A stretch of DNA of 64,000 nt from DATFQE01 sp963733845 (GCA_963733845.1 CAVTEM010000009.1:1-64000); one strand, 5' to 3'; positions 1-10,352 are shown, numbered from the stretch's first letter. Notes: generated by a model from the sequence alone, not told the origin. Made by a program: numbers and translations.

Positions 1-3000
1 CGCCGCCGCCGAGACGGCCGAAGCGCTCGCGCAAGGCGCGAGGTCGTCTACCAGGCCGTCTTCGTCGACGACGGGTGGCGCGGGATCGCCGACTTCCTCG
101 AGCGGCAGCCGGACGGCTCCTACGAGGCCGCCGACACGAAGCTCGCGCGGCACGGGAAGCCGGCGCACGTGCTCCAGCTCTGCTTCTACTCCGAGCAGAT
201 CGGGCGCATCCAGGGCGCGCTGCCCGAGCGGATGCACGTCGTGCTCGGCTCCGGCGAGCGCGAGAGCTACCGGTCCGCGACTTCCTCGCCTACTACCGGC
301 GCGTGCGCGCAGCGGTTCCTCGAGTTCGTCGCCGACCCGCCCGAGACGTACCCGCTGCCCGTCGCGCACTGCGGGATCTGCGACTTCCGCGCGCTCTGCG
401 AGGCGTGGTGGGAGCGGGACGACCACCTGACCCTCGTCGCGAACATCCGCCGCGACCAGATCGTTCGGCTCGGCGAGGCCGGGATCACGACGCTCGCCGA
501 GCTCGCGACGCGCCGCCCGAGACCGCCGTCCCGCGCATCGACGCCGGCACCTTCGAGAAGATCCGCCACCAGGCCGAGCTCCAGCTCGCGGCCCGCGCGA
601 CCGGGCGAGCACGCGTATCGACCTGCTCCAGCCGGAGCCGAAGCGCGGCTTCGCGCTGCTGCCGAAGCCCTCGCCGGGCGACGTCTTCTTCGACATGGAG
701 GGCGACCCGTTCTGGGAGCCGACGCGCGGGCTCGAGTACCTGTTCGGCGTCCTCTGGCCGAGGACGGCGAGCGCAGTTCCGCGCCTTCTGGGCGCACGAC
801 CGCGACGAGCGAGCGGCGCGCGTTCGAGCAGTTCGTCGACTTCGTCCACGAGCGGCTCGCGCGCCGACCCCGACATGCACGTCTACCACTACGCGCCCTA
901 CGAGCCGGCCGCGCTCAAGCGGCTGATGGGCGAGTACGCGACGCGCGAGGACGAGGTCGACGACCTGCTCCGCGGCGAGGTGCTCGTCGACCTCTTCGCG
1001 GTCGTGCGCCAGGCGCTGCGCGATCTCGCACCCGCGCTACTGGCTCAAGAACGTCGAGCGGTTCTACATGCCGGCGCGCGAGGCCGAGGTCAGCGCGCGG
1101 CGACGACTCGATCGTCGCTCTACGAGCAGTGGCTCGAGAGCGGCGACGACGCGCTGCTCGAGGCGATCGAGCGCCTACAACGAGGAGGACTGCCTCTCGA
1201 CCTGCCTGCTGCGCGAGTGGCTGCTCGAGCGGCGCGCCGAGGCCGAGGCGCAGTACGGGCGCGAGATCGCCTGGCGCGAGCCCGAGCCGCTGCGCGAGAT
1301 CAAGCGAGGAGGCGGCGGAGGCGCTCGCCGAGCGCGAGCGGCTGCGCGACGAGCTGCTCGCCGGCTCGCCGACGACGACGAGCGAGGACGAGCGCTGGCT
1401 CGCGGCGCACCTGCTCGAGTACCACCGGCGCGAGGCGAAGCCGGTCTGGTGGGCGTTCTTCCACGGCTCGAGCAGACGAGCCCGAGGAGCTCGTCGACGA
1501 CGCCGAGTCGATCGGCGGGCTCGAGCCGGACGGCGCCGAGCCGGAGCGCGGGCAAGAAGTCGCTCGTCTACACGTTCACGTTCCCGGCCCAGCAGCACAA
1601 GCTCGAGCGCCGGCGACGAGGTCGTCGATCCCGGCGACCGGGAAGAGCGCCGGGACGATCGTCGAGCTCGACGACGAGCCGGCTGGCTGCGCTCGCGCGC
1701 GGGCCGAGCGCTCGAGGACGGCCGCTGCCGCGCGCGCTCATCCCCGGCGGGGCCGTGGGACACGAAGCACCAGCGCGCGGCGCTCATGCGGCTCGGCGCG
1801 CGGTCGCGACGGCGACGGCGCTACGCGGCGCTCGAGGGCGTCCTGCGGCGCGAGCTGCCGCGCGGCCGGCGCGAGCGTCGTCCAGACGACCGACTCGACG
1901 AGATGAAGCAGCTCGTCGCTCGGCCTCGACGGGCGCCACCTCTTCGTCCAGGGGCCGCCCGGCTCGGGCAAGACGTAGACGGGCGCGCGGCTGATCGTCG
2001 CACCTGCTCGCGCGAGGGCAAGCGCGTCGGCGTCGCGGCGACGAGCCACAAGGCGATCCACAACCTGCTCGACGAGGTCGAGGCGTGGCCGCGACGGAGG
2101 GCGTCGATTCCGGGGCTGAAGAAGTCGAGCGGCGAGCCGGAGTCGGTCTACGAGCGGCGGGCGGATCGAGAGCCGGACGAGCATCGAGCCGACTTCGTCG
2201 ACCCCGAGCGTGCGGCTGCTCGCCGGCACGGCCTGGCTGTTCGCGCGGGCGAGCTCGACCAGCAGCTCGACTACCTGTTCATCGACGAGGCGGGCCAGGT
2301 CTCGCTCGCCGACGCGCTCGCGGTGGGCACGTGCGGCGCGGAACGCTCGTCCTGCTCGGCGACCCGCTGCAGCTCGCGCAGGTCTCGCAGGGCACGCATC
2401 CGCGCGGGCTCGGGCGCGTCGGTGCTCGAGCACCTGCTCGGCGACGCGCACGACGATCCCGCCGGACCGCGGCCTCTTCCTCGAGCACACGTGCCGCATG
2501 CACCCGGACGTGTGCCGCTTCGTCTCGGAGGCGTTCTACGAGGGCCGGCTGCGCGCCGGCCGAGGGCTGCGAGCGGCAGGATCGACGGCGTTCGGGCACG
2601 GGCCTGCGCTTCCTGCCGGTCGAGCACGAGGGCAACCGGCGCTCGTCGCCCGAGGAGGCGGAGCGCGATGCGCGGCCGAGATCGAGCGGCTGCTCGGCGG
2701 CGACGTAGACGGACGCGCAGGGGCGCGACGCGGCCGCTCGCGCGTCGACGACATCCTGGTCGTCGCGCCGTACAACGCGCAGGTCGCGTGCCTGCGCGAG
2801 GCGCTGCCGGCGGGCGTCCGGGTCGGCACCGTGGACAAGTTCCAGGGCCAGCAGGCGCCGGTCGTCTTCTTCTCGATGGCGACGTCGAGCGGCGAGGACG
2901 TGCCGCGCAACCTCGAGTTCCTGTTCTCGCGCAACCGCCTGAACGTGGCCGTCTCGCGCGCGAAGTGCCTGGCGATCGTCGTCGCGAGCCCGAAGCTGCT

Positions 3001-3067
3001 CGACATCCGCTGCCGCACGGTCGAGCAGATGCGGATGGCGAACGCGCTGTGTGCGCTCGTCGAATGA
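1..3067 (+). CDS. TM0106-type RecB-like nuclease / DNA2-like helicase fusion, 5' partial, many frame breaks
   Basis: C-terminal part of a large nucleic-acid enzyme that begins before the window. Pieces in all three frames join into one protein: a RecB-like nuclease part with a cysteine cluster CGICDFRALC (nt 370-399), an RNase H-like part with DMEGD (nt 692-706), then a superfamily I helicase with Walker A GPPGSGKT (nt 1952-1975), a DEAG box (nt 2281-2295) and a motif VI-like stretch ending NVAVSRAK (near nt 2960). This order is that of TM0106-family RecB-like nucleases with an AAA helicase end. A dozen or more indels are needed, and an amber TAG at 1976-1978 sits where a Trp codon is expected. 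The motifs are all conserved, so I read the breaks as sequence error at a poorly covered contig part, though a pseudogene is possible. The last 286 codons (2210-3067) are in one frame. Confidence 0.75.
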
Positions 3068-3253
3068 CCGGAAAGCTCATCGGGGTAGAGCACCGCTTCG
3101 AACTATGTCGTGGGAGAGGCGCCAGAGATCGACTCGAGCGTCTGCGCCGAGTGAGGCCGCGATTCGTAACGCCGCGCATCCTTGTCTGCTGAGCCACGGT
3201 GCGATAGGACCGGCCTAGACCGACATACCTCACAAGACGAAGGGGGTTGAGGA

Positions 3254-4703
3254 ATGTCCAGGATCGCGTATCTGATCCTCGCTGCGGCCGTCTTCGCTCT
3301 TCCCGGCACCGGAGTGGGCGCCGCCGTCCGGGCTGCCGGCCACGTCGAGCCAGTCGTGACGCACGGCGTCGTCGTCGGCGACGTCACCGCGCGTACGGCG
3401 GTGCTGTGGGCGCGGGCCGACCGCGAAGGCACGCTCAAGGTGCATCTCTCGGGAGGACGGCACCACGGAGTCGAGCGGCTCGAAACGCACGCAGCCGACG
3501 ACTACACCGGGCAGGTCGTGCTGTCCGGGTTGAGGCCGGACACGACGTACCGCTACCGGGTGGGCTCGGAGCGTGGGACGTTCGAGACCGCTCCGGCAGC
3601 GGACGACCGTGCCCGTATACGGCTGGTCTTCGGGGGAGACGTCGCCGGCCAGAACGTCTGCCGGGACGCCGGCGAGGGCTTCCCAATCATGGCGACGATC
3701 CGGGCCGAGCGGCCGGACGTCTTCGTCGGCCTCGGCGACATGATCTACGCGGACAACGCCTGCAACGCCGTGGGCCTGTACGGCAACGCCCAGGTTCTGG
3801 GGGCCCGGCCCCGCGCCCGACCTGGCCACCTTCTGGGCGCACTGGCGCTACAACCGCGCGGACGAGGCCTCGCAGCGGCTGCTCGCGAGCACGAGCTACA
3901 TCGGCGTCTGGGACGACCACGAGGTCGTGAACGACTTCGGGCCGCTGAACGACACCCGCTCGACGCCGCCGTACGCGGCCGGCGTCCACCTGCTCCCGAT
4001 CGGTCTCGAGGCATTCCTCGACTACACGCCGATCGCGGTAGCGGCGAACACGCCCAAGCGGCTGTACCGCTCGCTGCGCTGGGGCAAGCACCTGGAGCTG
4101 TTCGTGCTGGACACGCGGCAGTACCGTGACGCGAACGCCGCGTCCGACAGCCTTGACCGCCCGAAGACGATGCTCGGCCGCGAGCAGCTGACCTGGCTGA
4201 AGGAGAGCCTGGCCGACTCGGACGCCACCTGGAAGGTGATCGTCTCCAGCGTTCCGATGTCGATTCCGACCGGTTTCCCCGCAGTCCCCAACGGCCGTGA
4301 CGGCTGGGCGAACTTCGACGAGACGACCGGCTTCGAGCAGGAGCTGCTCGACATCCTCGGGTTCATGGAGCAGAACGGGATCGTCAACAACCTCTGGATC
4401 ACGACGGACGTCCACTTCGCGGAGGCGTTCCGCTACCGGCCGTTCCCGGCGAATCCCGGATTCGTCGTCCACGAGTTGGCGACCGGGCCGCTGAACGCCG
4501 GGATCTTCCCGAACCGCGACGTGGATCCGACGCTCAGGCCGGAAGTGCTGGCGTTCTTCGGCCAGACAGCCACGACCTGGGAGGAGGCGAAGCGCTTCTT
4601 CAACTTCGGCACGCTGCAAGTTGAACGAGACGGCCGGCTGACCGCCGGGATCGTGAACACGGCGGGCGACACGCAGTTCTCTCTCTCGCTGACGCCCCGG
4701 TAG
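3254..4703 (+). CDS. phoD: PhoD-family alkaline phosphatase, secreted, one frame break
   Basis: Phosphodiesterase/alkaline phosphatase D family, acting outside the cell on phosphate esters. The N-terminal 25 or so residues form a signal peptide; then comes a fibronectin-like PhoD N-domain (GVVVGDVTARTAVLWARAD) and the metallophosphatase domain with GLGDMIYAD, WDDHEVVNDF and TDVHFAEA, which carry the metal-binding Asp and His residues. An AGGGGG-like ribosome site precedes ATG 3254. The frame changes by one extra base near 3795-3815; both halves align to one family member, so the gene is probably intact in the organism. It converges on the next gene, with a hairpin between. Confidence 0.85.
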
Positions 4704-4799
4704 CGATGGGCATCGATCTCTTGAGCTCGAGCTTGCCGGCAGGCGCCTTCTCGACTGAATCGTCGCACGGCGCGCTGCAACAAAGGCGAGTAGAGAGGC

Positions 4800-4830
4800 G
4801 TGGGGAGGGCGGCTGCGCCGCCCTCCCCAC
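4800..4830. terminator. Strong bidirectional hairpin between convergent phoD and HAF-repeat genes
   Basis: Perfect 14-bp inverted repeat: arm GTGGGGAGGGCGGC (4800-4813), loop TGC, arm 4817-4830. It lies between the stop of phoD (4703) and the stop of the minus-strand gene (4866). There is no clear T-run on either side, so termination is inferred from stem strength and position. Confidence 0.7.
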
Positions 4831-4865
4831 CGCCCTTCCTAGGGCACCTGCTCGCGACTGACTCA

Positions 4866-6035
4866 CTATTCGCGGCTCGGCGTCGCCACGAAGGCGACGA
4901 ACGCGCCCGCTTCGTCGTCGAACGCCTGGCCGGTGATGCGGCCCCGATCGTCGATGTCGTAGGCGGCGATGAGGACGTCGTCGGAGTCGACGAGCGTGTT
5001 GAGGTCCGTCATGACGCCGTCCTGCCAGAGGAAGGCGCGGCAGTTGCCGGCGACGTCGCAGGAGATGCCGACCAACTGGCGCCGCTTGTTGATTCCCTAC
5101 GCTTCGCTGTAGACGTCGCGAGCCGGGAGCGTGCCGAGGTCTTCGATGCCGTCGCGCTCGGTCCAGAGAAAGGCGCGCGGCCGGAGGTTGCCGCCGTCGG
5201 CCTCCGAGAAGTTGGAGAAGCCGACGATGTCGCCGCGCTGGTTGATCGCCATCGGCGTGTTCCAGGCGACGCCGCCGAGGTTGCCGATGTCGATCACCTT
5301 GCCGTCTTCCCAGAGCACGGCGTGGCTGGCGGTGAACCGGCCGACCGCCTGGTCGCAGATGCCGGAGATGCCGACGATCTGGCCGCGGTCGTTGATCGCG
5401 GTGGCCGCTCCGGACGTGTCGCCGGGGAGCAACGGCAGCTCTCGCGATCTGGTCGCCGGGCCCCCAGACGACGGGGCGGAACTGCAGGACCTGCGGCGGT
5501 TCGCAGGTCGAGTCGTGCACGGTGTTCTCGGCCCAGCCGACGATCTGGCCGCGGTTGTTGGCGCCGGTGGCGAAGCCGTGTTGCCGCCGAGCGTGGGCAG
5601 CGGCCTCATGACGCCGTGCTCCCAGATGAACCCGAGACAGCGGAAGCCGGTGCGCGTCGCGGCGGGGAAGAAGGCCGAGCAGCTCCAGTTCTCGTCCGAG
5701 CGGATCCGGTTCGTCGGTCTGCGAGATGCCCGTGATCAGGCCGCGCACGTTCTTGACCGGCCAGCGAACGACGCTGTTGGGCTCCGGCTGCCGAGCGTGC
5801 CGAGATCTGTGAGCGACCCGTTCCGCCACAGGGTGGCGTGGCGAACGCGATTTCCCGCCAGGTTGGAACGGCCGGCCACCCAGCCGCGGTTGTTGATGCT
5901 GAAACCAGCACTGGACCCGCCCCCGAGTGATGGGAGCTGCGTGACGTCGTAGCGGAGAGGCTCGTTCACAGCTCCGTATCCGGCGCCGCTCAGCAGGGCA
6001 ACGGAGACTGCGGAGAGCACGATCAGGGCCTTCAT
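4866..6035 (-). CDS. HAF-repeat secreted protein, several frame breaks
   Basis: Secreted protein built from HAF repeats (pattern near INNRGQIVGxS ... AxLWxxG ... DLGTLGG). A signal peptide follows ATG 6035 (MKALIVLSAVSVALLSG), with a GAGGAGGT ribosome site just upstream. About seven repeats can be read, for example SINNRGWVAG, AINDRGQIVGIS, INQRGDIVGFS and INKRRQLVGIS. The frame changes several times (near 5440, 5580, 5740) and an amber codon at 5097-5099 sits at a position where repeats usually carry Trp. Function of HAF proteins is unknown; an extracellular beta-propeller-like fold is plausible. Last gene of a possible alkA-NIPSNAP-HAF operon. Confidence 0.7.
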
Positions 6036-6115
6036 CTCGACCTCCTCTGGTGTGCATGCCGTCCGTCGCCAACGTGCCGCCGGGCGCCGCGGCTTGCTGG
6101 CCGTTTTCGGACAGA

Positions 6116-6447
6116 TCAGGCGTCGGAGGCGAGCGTGCGTGATCCCGGGCATCTGGGAGATCACGACCCTGTGGTAGCTCACGATCAGCTCCATCACGGG
6201 GCCGTCGTAGCGCTGACGCCACTCCTCGCGCCGTAGAAGGCACGAACTGCTCCAAGCGCCGGGCGTCAGAGGGAAATGCGCGCGCGAGGTAGTAGTGCTC
6301 GTCGTCTGCGAGCGAAGGGCCGTAGCCGACCACCTCGATCTCGTGGCGGCCGAGCATGGGCAAGGCGCCTTCCCGAAAGATGCGGTCGAACGCCTCGCGG
6401 CTGCCCGGCACGAGCTTGTACGTCCGCAGATCGAGGACCGGCCTCAC
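6116..6447 (-). CDS. NIPSNAP-family protein, frame breaks near the 3' end
   Basis: Begins MRPVLDLRTYKLVPGSR, the characteristic start of NIPSNAP-family proteins (small ferredoxin-like ABM-fold proteins of about 105 residues; bacterial role unknown). Further family-like segments are ARAFPSDARRLEQF and, in another frame, FYGA..EEWRQRYDGP and VSYHRVVI. One missing G near 6230 (GCGCG-AGGAG) restores the middle. The 3' end is uncertain: the stop at 6116 needs one more frame change; in the uncorrected frame the protein would read into the next gene. GTG 6447 overlaps the alkA stop by 4 nt (GTGA), so translation is probably coupled. Confidence 0.6.
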
Positions 6448-7868
6448 GCCGCCGTGCGCTCACGTGTGTCTGCGGCCGTCCACAGGTGCGTCGCCGCGAG
6501 GGCCCGCCATGGCCGCCAGCGCTCGGCAACGTTCGGCTCATCGAGGGCACGTCGAAGCCCGAGGTCGGTGGTTGGAAACGCATCTGGCTCGCCGAGCCGG
6601 AGAGCGAGCGTGTTCGCGGTCCAGGACCCGAGCCCGTCGATCGCCGTCAAGGAGCCGATCAGCTCGTCGAGCCCGATGCTGCCGTCGAGCCGGACGGCGT
6701 CTTCGGAAACGGCGCGTGCGAAGGAGCGGATGGTTTCCTGCCGGGCGCGCGGAAGCCCGAGACCGGCGAGATCGGCGCCGGCGAGCGTGGTTGACGGCGG
6801 GAACGTGTGGGTGAGGCCGAATTTCCGCAGGCCTGGAACGGGCGTACCGAATCGCTCGACGAGCCGGCCGGCGATCGTGTTGGCCGCCGCGATCGTCACC
6901 TGCTGGCCGAGGATGACGCGAACACCCGCCTCGAACGGATCCCAGGTCCCCGGCGGGCGAAGACCCGGACGCGCGCTGAACAAGGGCCCGATGAGGGGGT
7001 CGGCGGACAAGTGTGCCGCGGGCTCGTCGAGGTCGAAATCGAGGTTCGCGATGCGGCGGGCGCGGGCGACGAGATGAACGAGCCCCTCCCAGTGCGGCAA
7101 GTGGACGATAAGGACGAGATGGTCGTCGCCGCCGGGGGAGAGCTCGAGCACGCCGGGGTCGCCTGCGACGACGATCGTGCGGCGGTACGTCTCTCCCGAG
7201 ACGTGCTCGACGCCGGGGATCGCCCGTGCCGCCAGGTAGGACACGAGGCCGTGCCAGTCGAGCGGTCCTCGGAACGTGAACCGCAAGGGGAGACCGCCGT
7301 CCGCGACGAGGCGGTCAGCCTTGCGCCGCCGCGCCCGCAGCCGGCGCGGCGACGCATGGAAGATCTCCTGACAGGCGCGATTGAACTGACGAACGCTGCC
7401 GAAGCCCGTCGCAAGCGCGATCTCGAGGATCGAGAGATCGGTGTCGTCGAGGAGCCGGCGGGCGAAGTGCGCCCGGGCGGAGCGCGCCAGCCCATCCGGA
7501 GTCACACCGAGCTGCGAAGTGAAGAGCCGGCGCAGATGGCGCGCCGAGACGCCGAGCCGCGCGCCGAGCTGTTCCTCGGTCGCATTGTCGAGCGCTCCGT
7601 CGAGGATCAGTCGCACGGCACGGCAGACCAGCTCCGGACCGCTCCAGGTCACACATTCCGGCCAGCGATACGGCCGGCATTGGAAGCAAGCTCGATAGCC
7701 CGCCGCCTCGGCGGCAGCGGCCAGCGGGAACCGCCTGCAATTCTCGGAACGAGGCCGCGCGCCGCAGCCGGGCCGGCAGTAGATGCCGGTGGTGACGACC
7801 CCGGAGAACGAGTGCACGGGCAGAGATATAGCGGCCGGTCGGTCGGAAAACTGGCCGGATTCGGACAC
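6444..7868 (-). CDS. alkA: Ada-AlkA fusion: alkylation-sensing AraC-type regulator with 3-methyladenine DNA glycosylase II
   Basis: 474 residues, three parts in order. An Ada metal-binding module (about residues 25-75) carries the zinc cysteines as CRPGC and CFQC and the TTGIYCRP signature. An AraC-type helix-turn-helix follows (about 85-185; LGVSARHLRRLF, FGSVRQFNRACQEIF). The second half is AlkA: an N-terminal TBP-like domain and a helix-hairpin-helix GPD domain (AIDGLGSWTANTLALR) with the catalytic Asp in FPTTDLGLRRAL. It should remove alkylated purines and may sense methyl phosphotriesters to regulate its own genes. The O6-methylguanine transferase part of Ada is absent. The reading frame is unbroken. 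Confidence 0.9.
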   Translation of the reverse strand: MSESGQFSDRPAAISLPVHSFSGVVTTGIYCRPGCGARPRSENCRRFPLAAAAEAAGYRACFQCRPYRWPECVTWSGPELVCRAVRLILDGALDNATEEQLGARLGVSARHLRRLFTSQLGVTPDGLARSARAHFARRLLDDTDLSILEIALATGFGSVRQFNRACQEIFHASPRRLRARRRKADRLVADGGLPLRFTFRGPLDWHGLVSYLAARAIPGVEHVSGETYRRTIVVAGDPGVLELSPGGDDHLVLIVHLPHWEGLVHLVARARRIANLDFDLDEPAAHLSADPLIGPLFSARPGLRPPGTWDPFEAGVRVILGQQVTIAAANTIAGRLVERFGTPVPGLRKFGLTHTFPPSTTLAGADLAGLGLPRARQETIRSFARAVSEDAVRLDGSIGLDELIGSLTAIDGLGSWTANTLALRLGEPDAFPTTDLGLRRALDEPNVAERWRPWRALAATHLWTAADTRERTAA

Positions 7869-7886
7869 GCGTCGGGGCGGTCGGCT

Positions 7887-9082
7887 CTAGCGCAGCCCGA
7901 GGACCTCGTATGCCGCGACCGGCCGGGCGAAGCCTTTGAGCTCGAGCTCGCCCGCCGGCGCCGTCTCGACCGCCTCCTCCACGGCTGCGAACAGGCGCTG
8001 GCCGATCAGGATCTGGCCCGCGGCCGCCTGGCGTGCTGAGCCGCGAGGCGAGGTTCGCGACCGGCCCGAGTGCGCCGTAGTCGTAGCGGCCCTCGAACCC
8101 GATCCGACCGATCGTCGCGTAGCCGGCCTCGATTCCGATTCCGAGCCCGAGCTCCGTTCCACGCTTTCGCCAGCCCTCGGCCAGCTGGGCGAACCGGTCC
8201 TGTGCGGCCAGCGCGAGCCGGACGGCCTGAAGCTCGTGGTCGGCGACGCGCGAGCGGATCGTTGAAGAAGACCATCACCCCGTCGCCTGCGAAGTGCTCG
8301 AGCGTCCCTCCGTACGCCGGGATGAGGTCGCCGAGCGCGGCGTGGTACTCGCGTAGGACGTCGAACAGCTCCTCGGGGGCGGCCGTCTCGGCGAAGGCAG
8401 TGAAGCCGCGCAGGTCACAGAAGAGACACGAGATGTAGGCGCGGTGCCCGGCCAGAAGTTGTTCGCCTTCGCGGCTCGAGATCAGCTCGGCGACCTGCGG
8501 CGACACGAAGCGGGCGAGCTCCGTGCGCTGCCGCTCCACTGCCTCGAGCAGCCGGGCGTTCGTGATCGCAATCGCGGCCTGGTCGGCGAACGTCTCCACG
8601 AGCTCGATGTGCTCGTCCGCGAACGGCGCCGGCTCACGGCGTGAGAGCACGACCACGCCGATGAGCTCGTCCTCGACCATGATCGGGACGCCGATCAGCG
8701 AGCGGTAGTACTCGGTGGGACCGCCGTATGAGTACTCGGGATCGGCGTGGATATCGGGGATGTGGACAGGGCGGCGCTCGACCGCCGCGCGGCCGGCTGC
8801 CGTGGTGCGGTCGAGGGCGTGGGGATGCTCGCTGTCGTACTCGCCCCCGCCGGCCAGGGTGTGGTGTGCCGCCACGTGCAGGAGGCCCTGCTCGAGCAGG
8901 TAGAGCGCGCCGTACTCAGCCCTGCAGAGCCGCTCGCAGGCCTCGATGACCTCGTCCAGCACGGGCTGGATCCCCTCGCTGCGGGCGACGGCACGCAGGA
9001 CGCCGCTGATCGCGCGCTGCTGCTCACGCAAATCCTCGACCTGGCGGGCGAGCTCGGCGTCGTCGGAGGCCACGCTGGACAT
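7887..9082 (-). CDS. GAF-domain class III adenylate/guanylate cyclase, frame breaks
   Basis: N-terminal coiled segment, then a GAF sensor domain (about residues 25-180, with HIPDIHADPEY and IGVPI), then a class III cyclase domain. Cyclase signatures are visible: FCDLRGFTAFAE with the first metal Asp, AGDGVMVFFND with the second, and, in a shifted frame, YDYGALGPVANLASRL. One base is lost near 8247 and one more change lies near 8040; the joined protein ends at ELKGFARPVAAYEVLGLR, a normal cyclase end. It should make cAMP or cGMP in response to a small ligand bound by GAF. Divergent from the Mrr-like gene. Confidence 0.85.
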
Positions 9083-9183
9083 TCGCGCAGCTTAGGGCCA
9101 ACGCGGCGCATGGCGTGACGGCGTTGGGCTGGTCGAGCCAAGCCGGGCTAAAGCACGTTGGCCCGTCTGCCGACGTTCTGTAC

Positions 9184-9678
9184 ATGCTTGCGCCCGACCC
9201 CCGGTTCAGCGAGATCGACGCCATGGACGGCACGACGTTCGAGCTCTCGGTCGTCGACCTGCTCCAGGTGCTCGGCTACGAGGACGTCGAGCGGATCGGC
9301 GGCCTCGAAGAGGAGGTCGACATCCTCGCCACCGACGAGGGCGAGCGGATCGCGGTCCAGGCGCAGCGGCAATCCACTCCGGTGGGAATCAGCGCGGTAC
9401 GCGCGCTGATCGAGGGCATGAAGCGCTGCGGCTGCACGAAGGGGCTCGTGATCACGAACAGCTTCTTCACCGAGCAGGCGATCGAGCTTGCCGACCTCTG
9501 CGGCGTCGAGCTCTGGGATCGCAAGGTTCTCAGCGAGCTCGTGGAAGGCGAGGAGCCCCGAGTGGATCATGGAGTCTGCGCGGTGTGCGGCCGACCGGCC
9601 GCGAGCGGGGTCGCCGACTACGGCGGCGCCGTCTTCTGTCGAGCGCACGAGGCTCGCGCTCAACGCCGGGCGTCCTAG
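9184..9678 (+). CDS. Mrr-like restriction-endonuclease-fold protein with C-terminal zinc motif
   Basis: 164 residues if started at ATG 9184; GTG 9115 is an in-frame alternative. The Mrr_cat fold is visible: MDGTTFELSVVDLLQVLGY opens the domain, EEEVDILA supplies the acidic residues, and VQAQR occupies the place of the usual QxK. The catalytic lysine is therefore replaced by Gln, so cleavage activity is doubtful. The C-terminus has CAVCG and FCRAH, a likely CxxC...CxxH zinc site. No methylase or specificity subunit is nearby, so it does not look like part of a classical restriction system. Confidence 0.7.
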   Translation: MLAPDPRFSEIDAMDGTTFELSVVDLLQVLGYEDVERIGGLEEEVDILATDEGERIAVQAQRQSTPVGISAVRALIEGMKRCGCTKGLVITNSFFTEQAIELADLCGVELWDRKVLSELVEGEEPRVDHGVCAVCGRPAASGVADYGGAVFCRAHEARAQRRAS

Positions 9679-9713
9679 GTCGTCGGTCGCTCTGGCGACC
9701 TGGGCGGCCTGAG

Positions 9714-9719
9714 TACACT
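9714..9719 (+). promoter_or_regulatory. Leaderless-type -10 element (TACACT)
   Basis: TACACT ends 6 nt before ATG 9726, the spacing expected when transcription starts at the start codon itself. A GGAGG also lies immediately upstream of the ATG, too close for a normal ribosome site. Confidence 0.45.
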
Positions 9720-9725
9720 CGGAGG

Positions 9726-10034
9726 ATGGCGGTACGGGTAGAGCAGACTGCCGCTCCGTCCGCGGTGCCGGCGAGCCCGCTCGACGACGTCCTGCGGCGC
9801 GTGAACGGCATTCGCATCGCGCACGGCGCCGACCCGCTGTACGAGCTCCCGGCCGCCTGCACGGCGTGGGAGGGAGGCGGCTGCGTGCTGGAGCGGGCGT
9901 TCGAGGACATCGGTGTCGCCGTCGTCGACTACCAGCGTGCGTTCGGCCGCGGGCTCGACTTCAAGCACGGCCTCGGCGACTTCATCCGCGACTTCGACGC
10001 GGGTCGGTTCCCGGCGCTGCTCGACCCCCAGTAA
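9726..10034 (+). CDS. Hypothetical protein, 102 residues
   Basis: No family recognised. Acidic/hydrophobic soluble protein, one or two cysteines in the middle (AACTAWEGGGCVLE), no signal peptide or membrane segment. The phrase DVLRRVNGIRIAHGADPLYELP suggests an alpha-helical fold. It stands alone between the Mrr-like gene and a small membrane protein gene. Codon use fits the neighbourhood and the start has a leaderless promoter motif, both of which support a real gene. Confidence 0.6.
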   Translation: MAVRVEQTAAPSAVPASPLDDVLRRVNGIRIAHGADPLYELPAACTAWEGGGCVLERAFEDIGVAVVDYQRAFGRGLDFKHGLGDFIRDFDAGRFPALLDPQ

Positions 10035-10205
10035 GCCCGGCCCAGATCGGGTAGAGCCCGAGCTGTCCCGGGCGGCGCGCGAACGCTGACAACGGGCCGC
10101 TCCGGGGCTTCCCATTGGAAGTAGCGTGTGCGACGATCGCCGAAGAGGTGATCTGAAGGCAGCGATGAGCGACCGTGCCTCCGAGCGCGAGTCCTCTGCG
10201 GCGGC

Positions 10206-10352
10206 GTGATTGGTTACTTCGCGACCCGGTTCTTCGTCGACGAATTGCGGGAGGAGCGCGTTAGCTCGGGCCGGTACACAGAGGCCCAACGCCTGGTGCT
10301 GCTCGCGGCCGCCGCGGCAGCGGTGTGGGCGTTGCTTGCGGCGGTGTTCTAG
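10206..10352 (+). CDS. Small membrane protein, 48 residues
   Basis: GTG start; reads MIGYFATRFFVDELREERVSS and ends in a single hydrophobic helix (LVLLAAAAAAVWALLAAVF). Its start overlaps by 4 nt (GTGA) the stop of a 14-codon open frame that starts with ATG at 10165, preceded by GAAGG. Either the two form a leader/main pair or they are one protein of about 62 residues split by a single-base error. The rest of the 10035-10446 stretch holds nothing else I can identify. Confidence 0.4.
   Translation: MIGYFATRFFVDELREERVSSGRYTEAQRLVLLAAAAAAVWALLAAVF

Noticed and set aside
3072..3110. tRNA-like stretch AGCTCATCGGGGTAGAGC resembling a D-arm
   Set aside because: GCTC and GAGC can pair, but no anticodon stem, T-arm or acceptor pairing follows, so it is not a tRNA; at most a chance match or a remnant.
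1976..5099. UAG recoded as tryptophan
   Set aside because: TAG ends many intact genes here (phoD, recQ, metK, aminotransferase) and TGG is used normally, so the code is standard.
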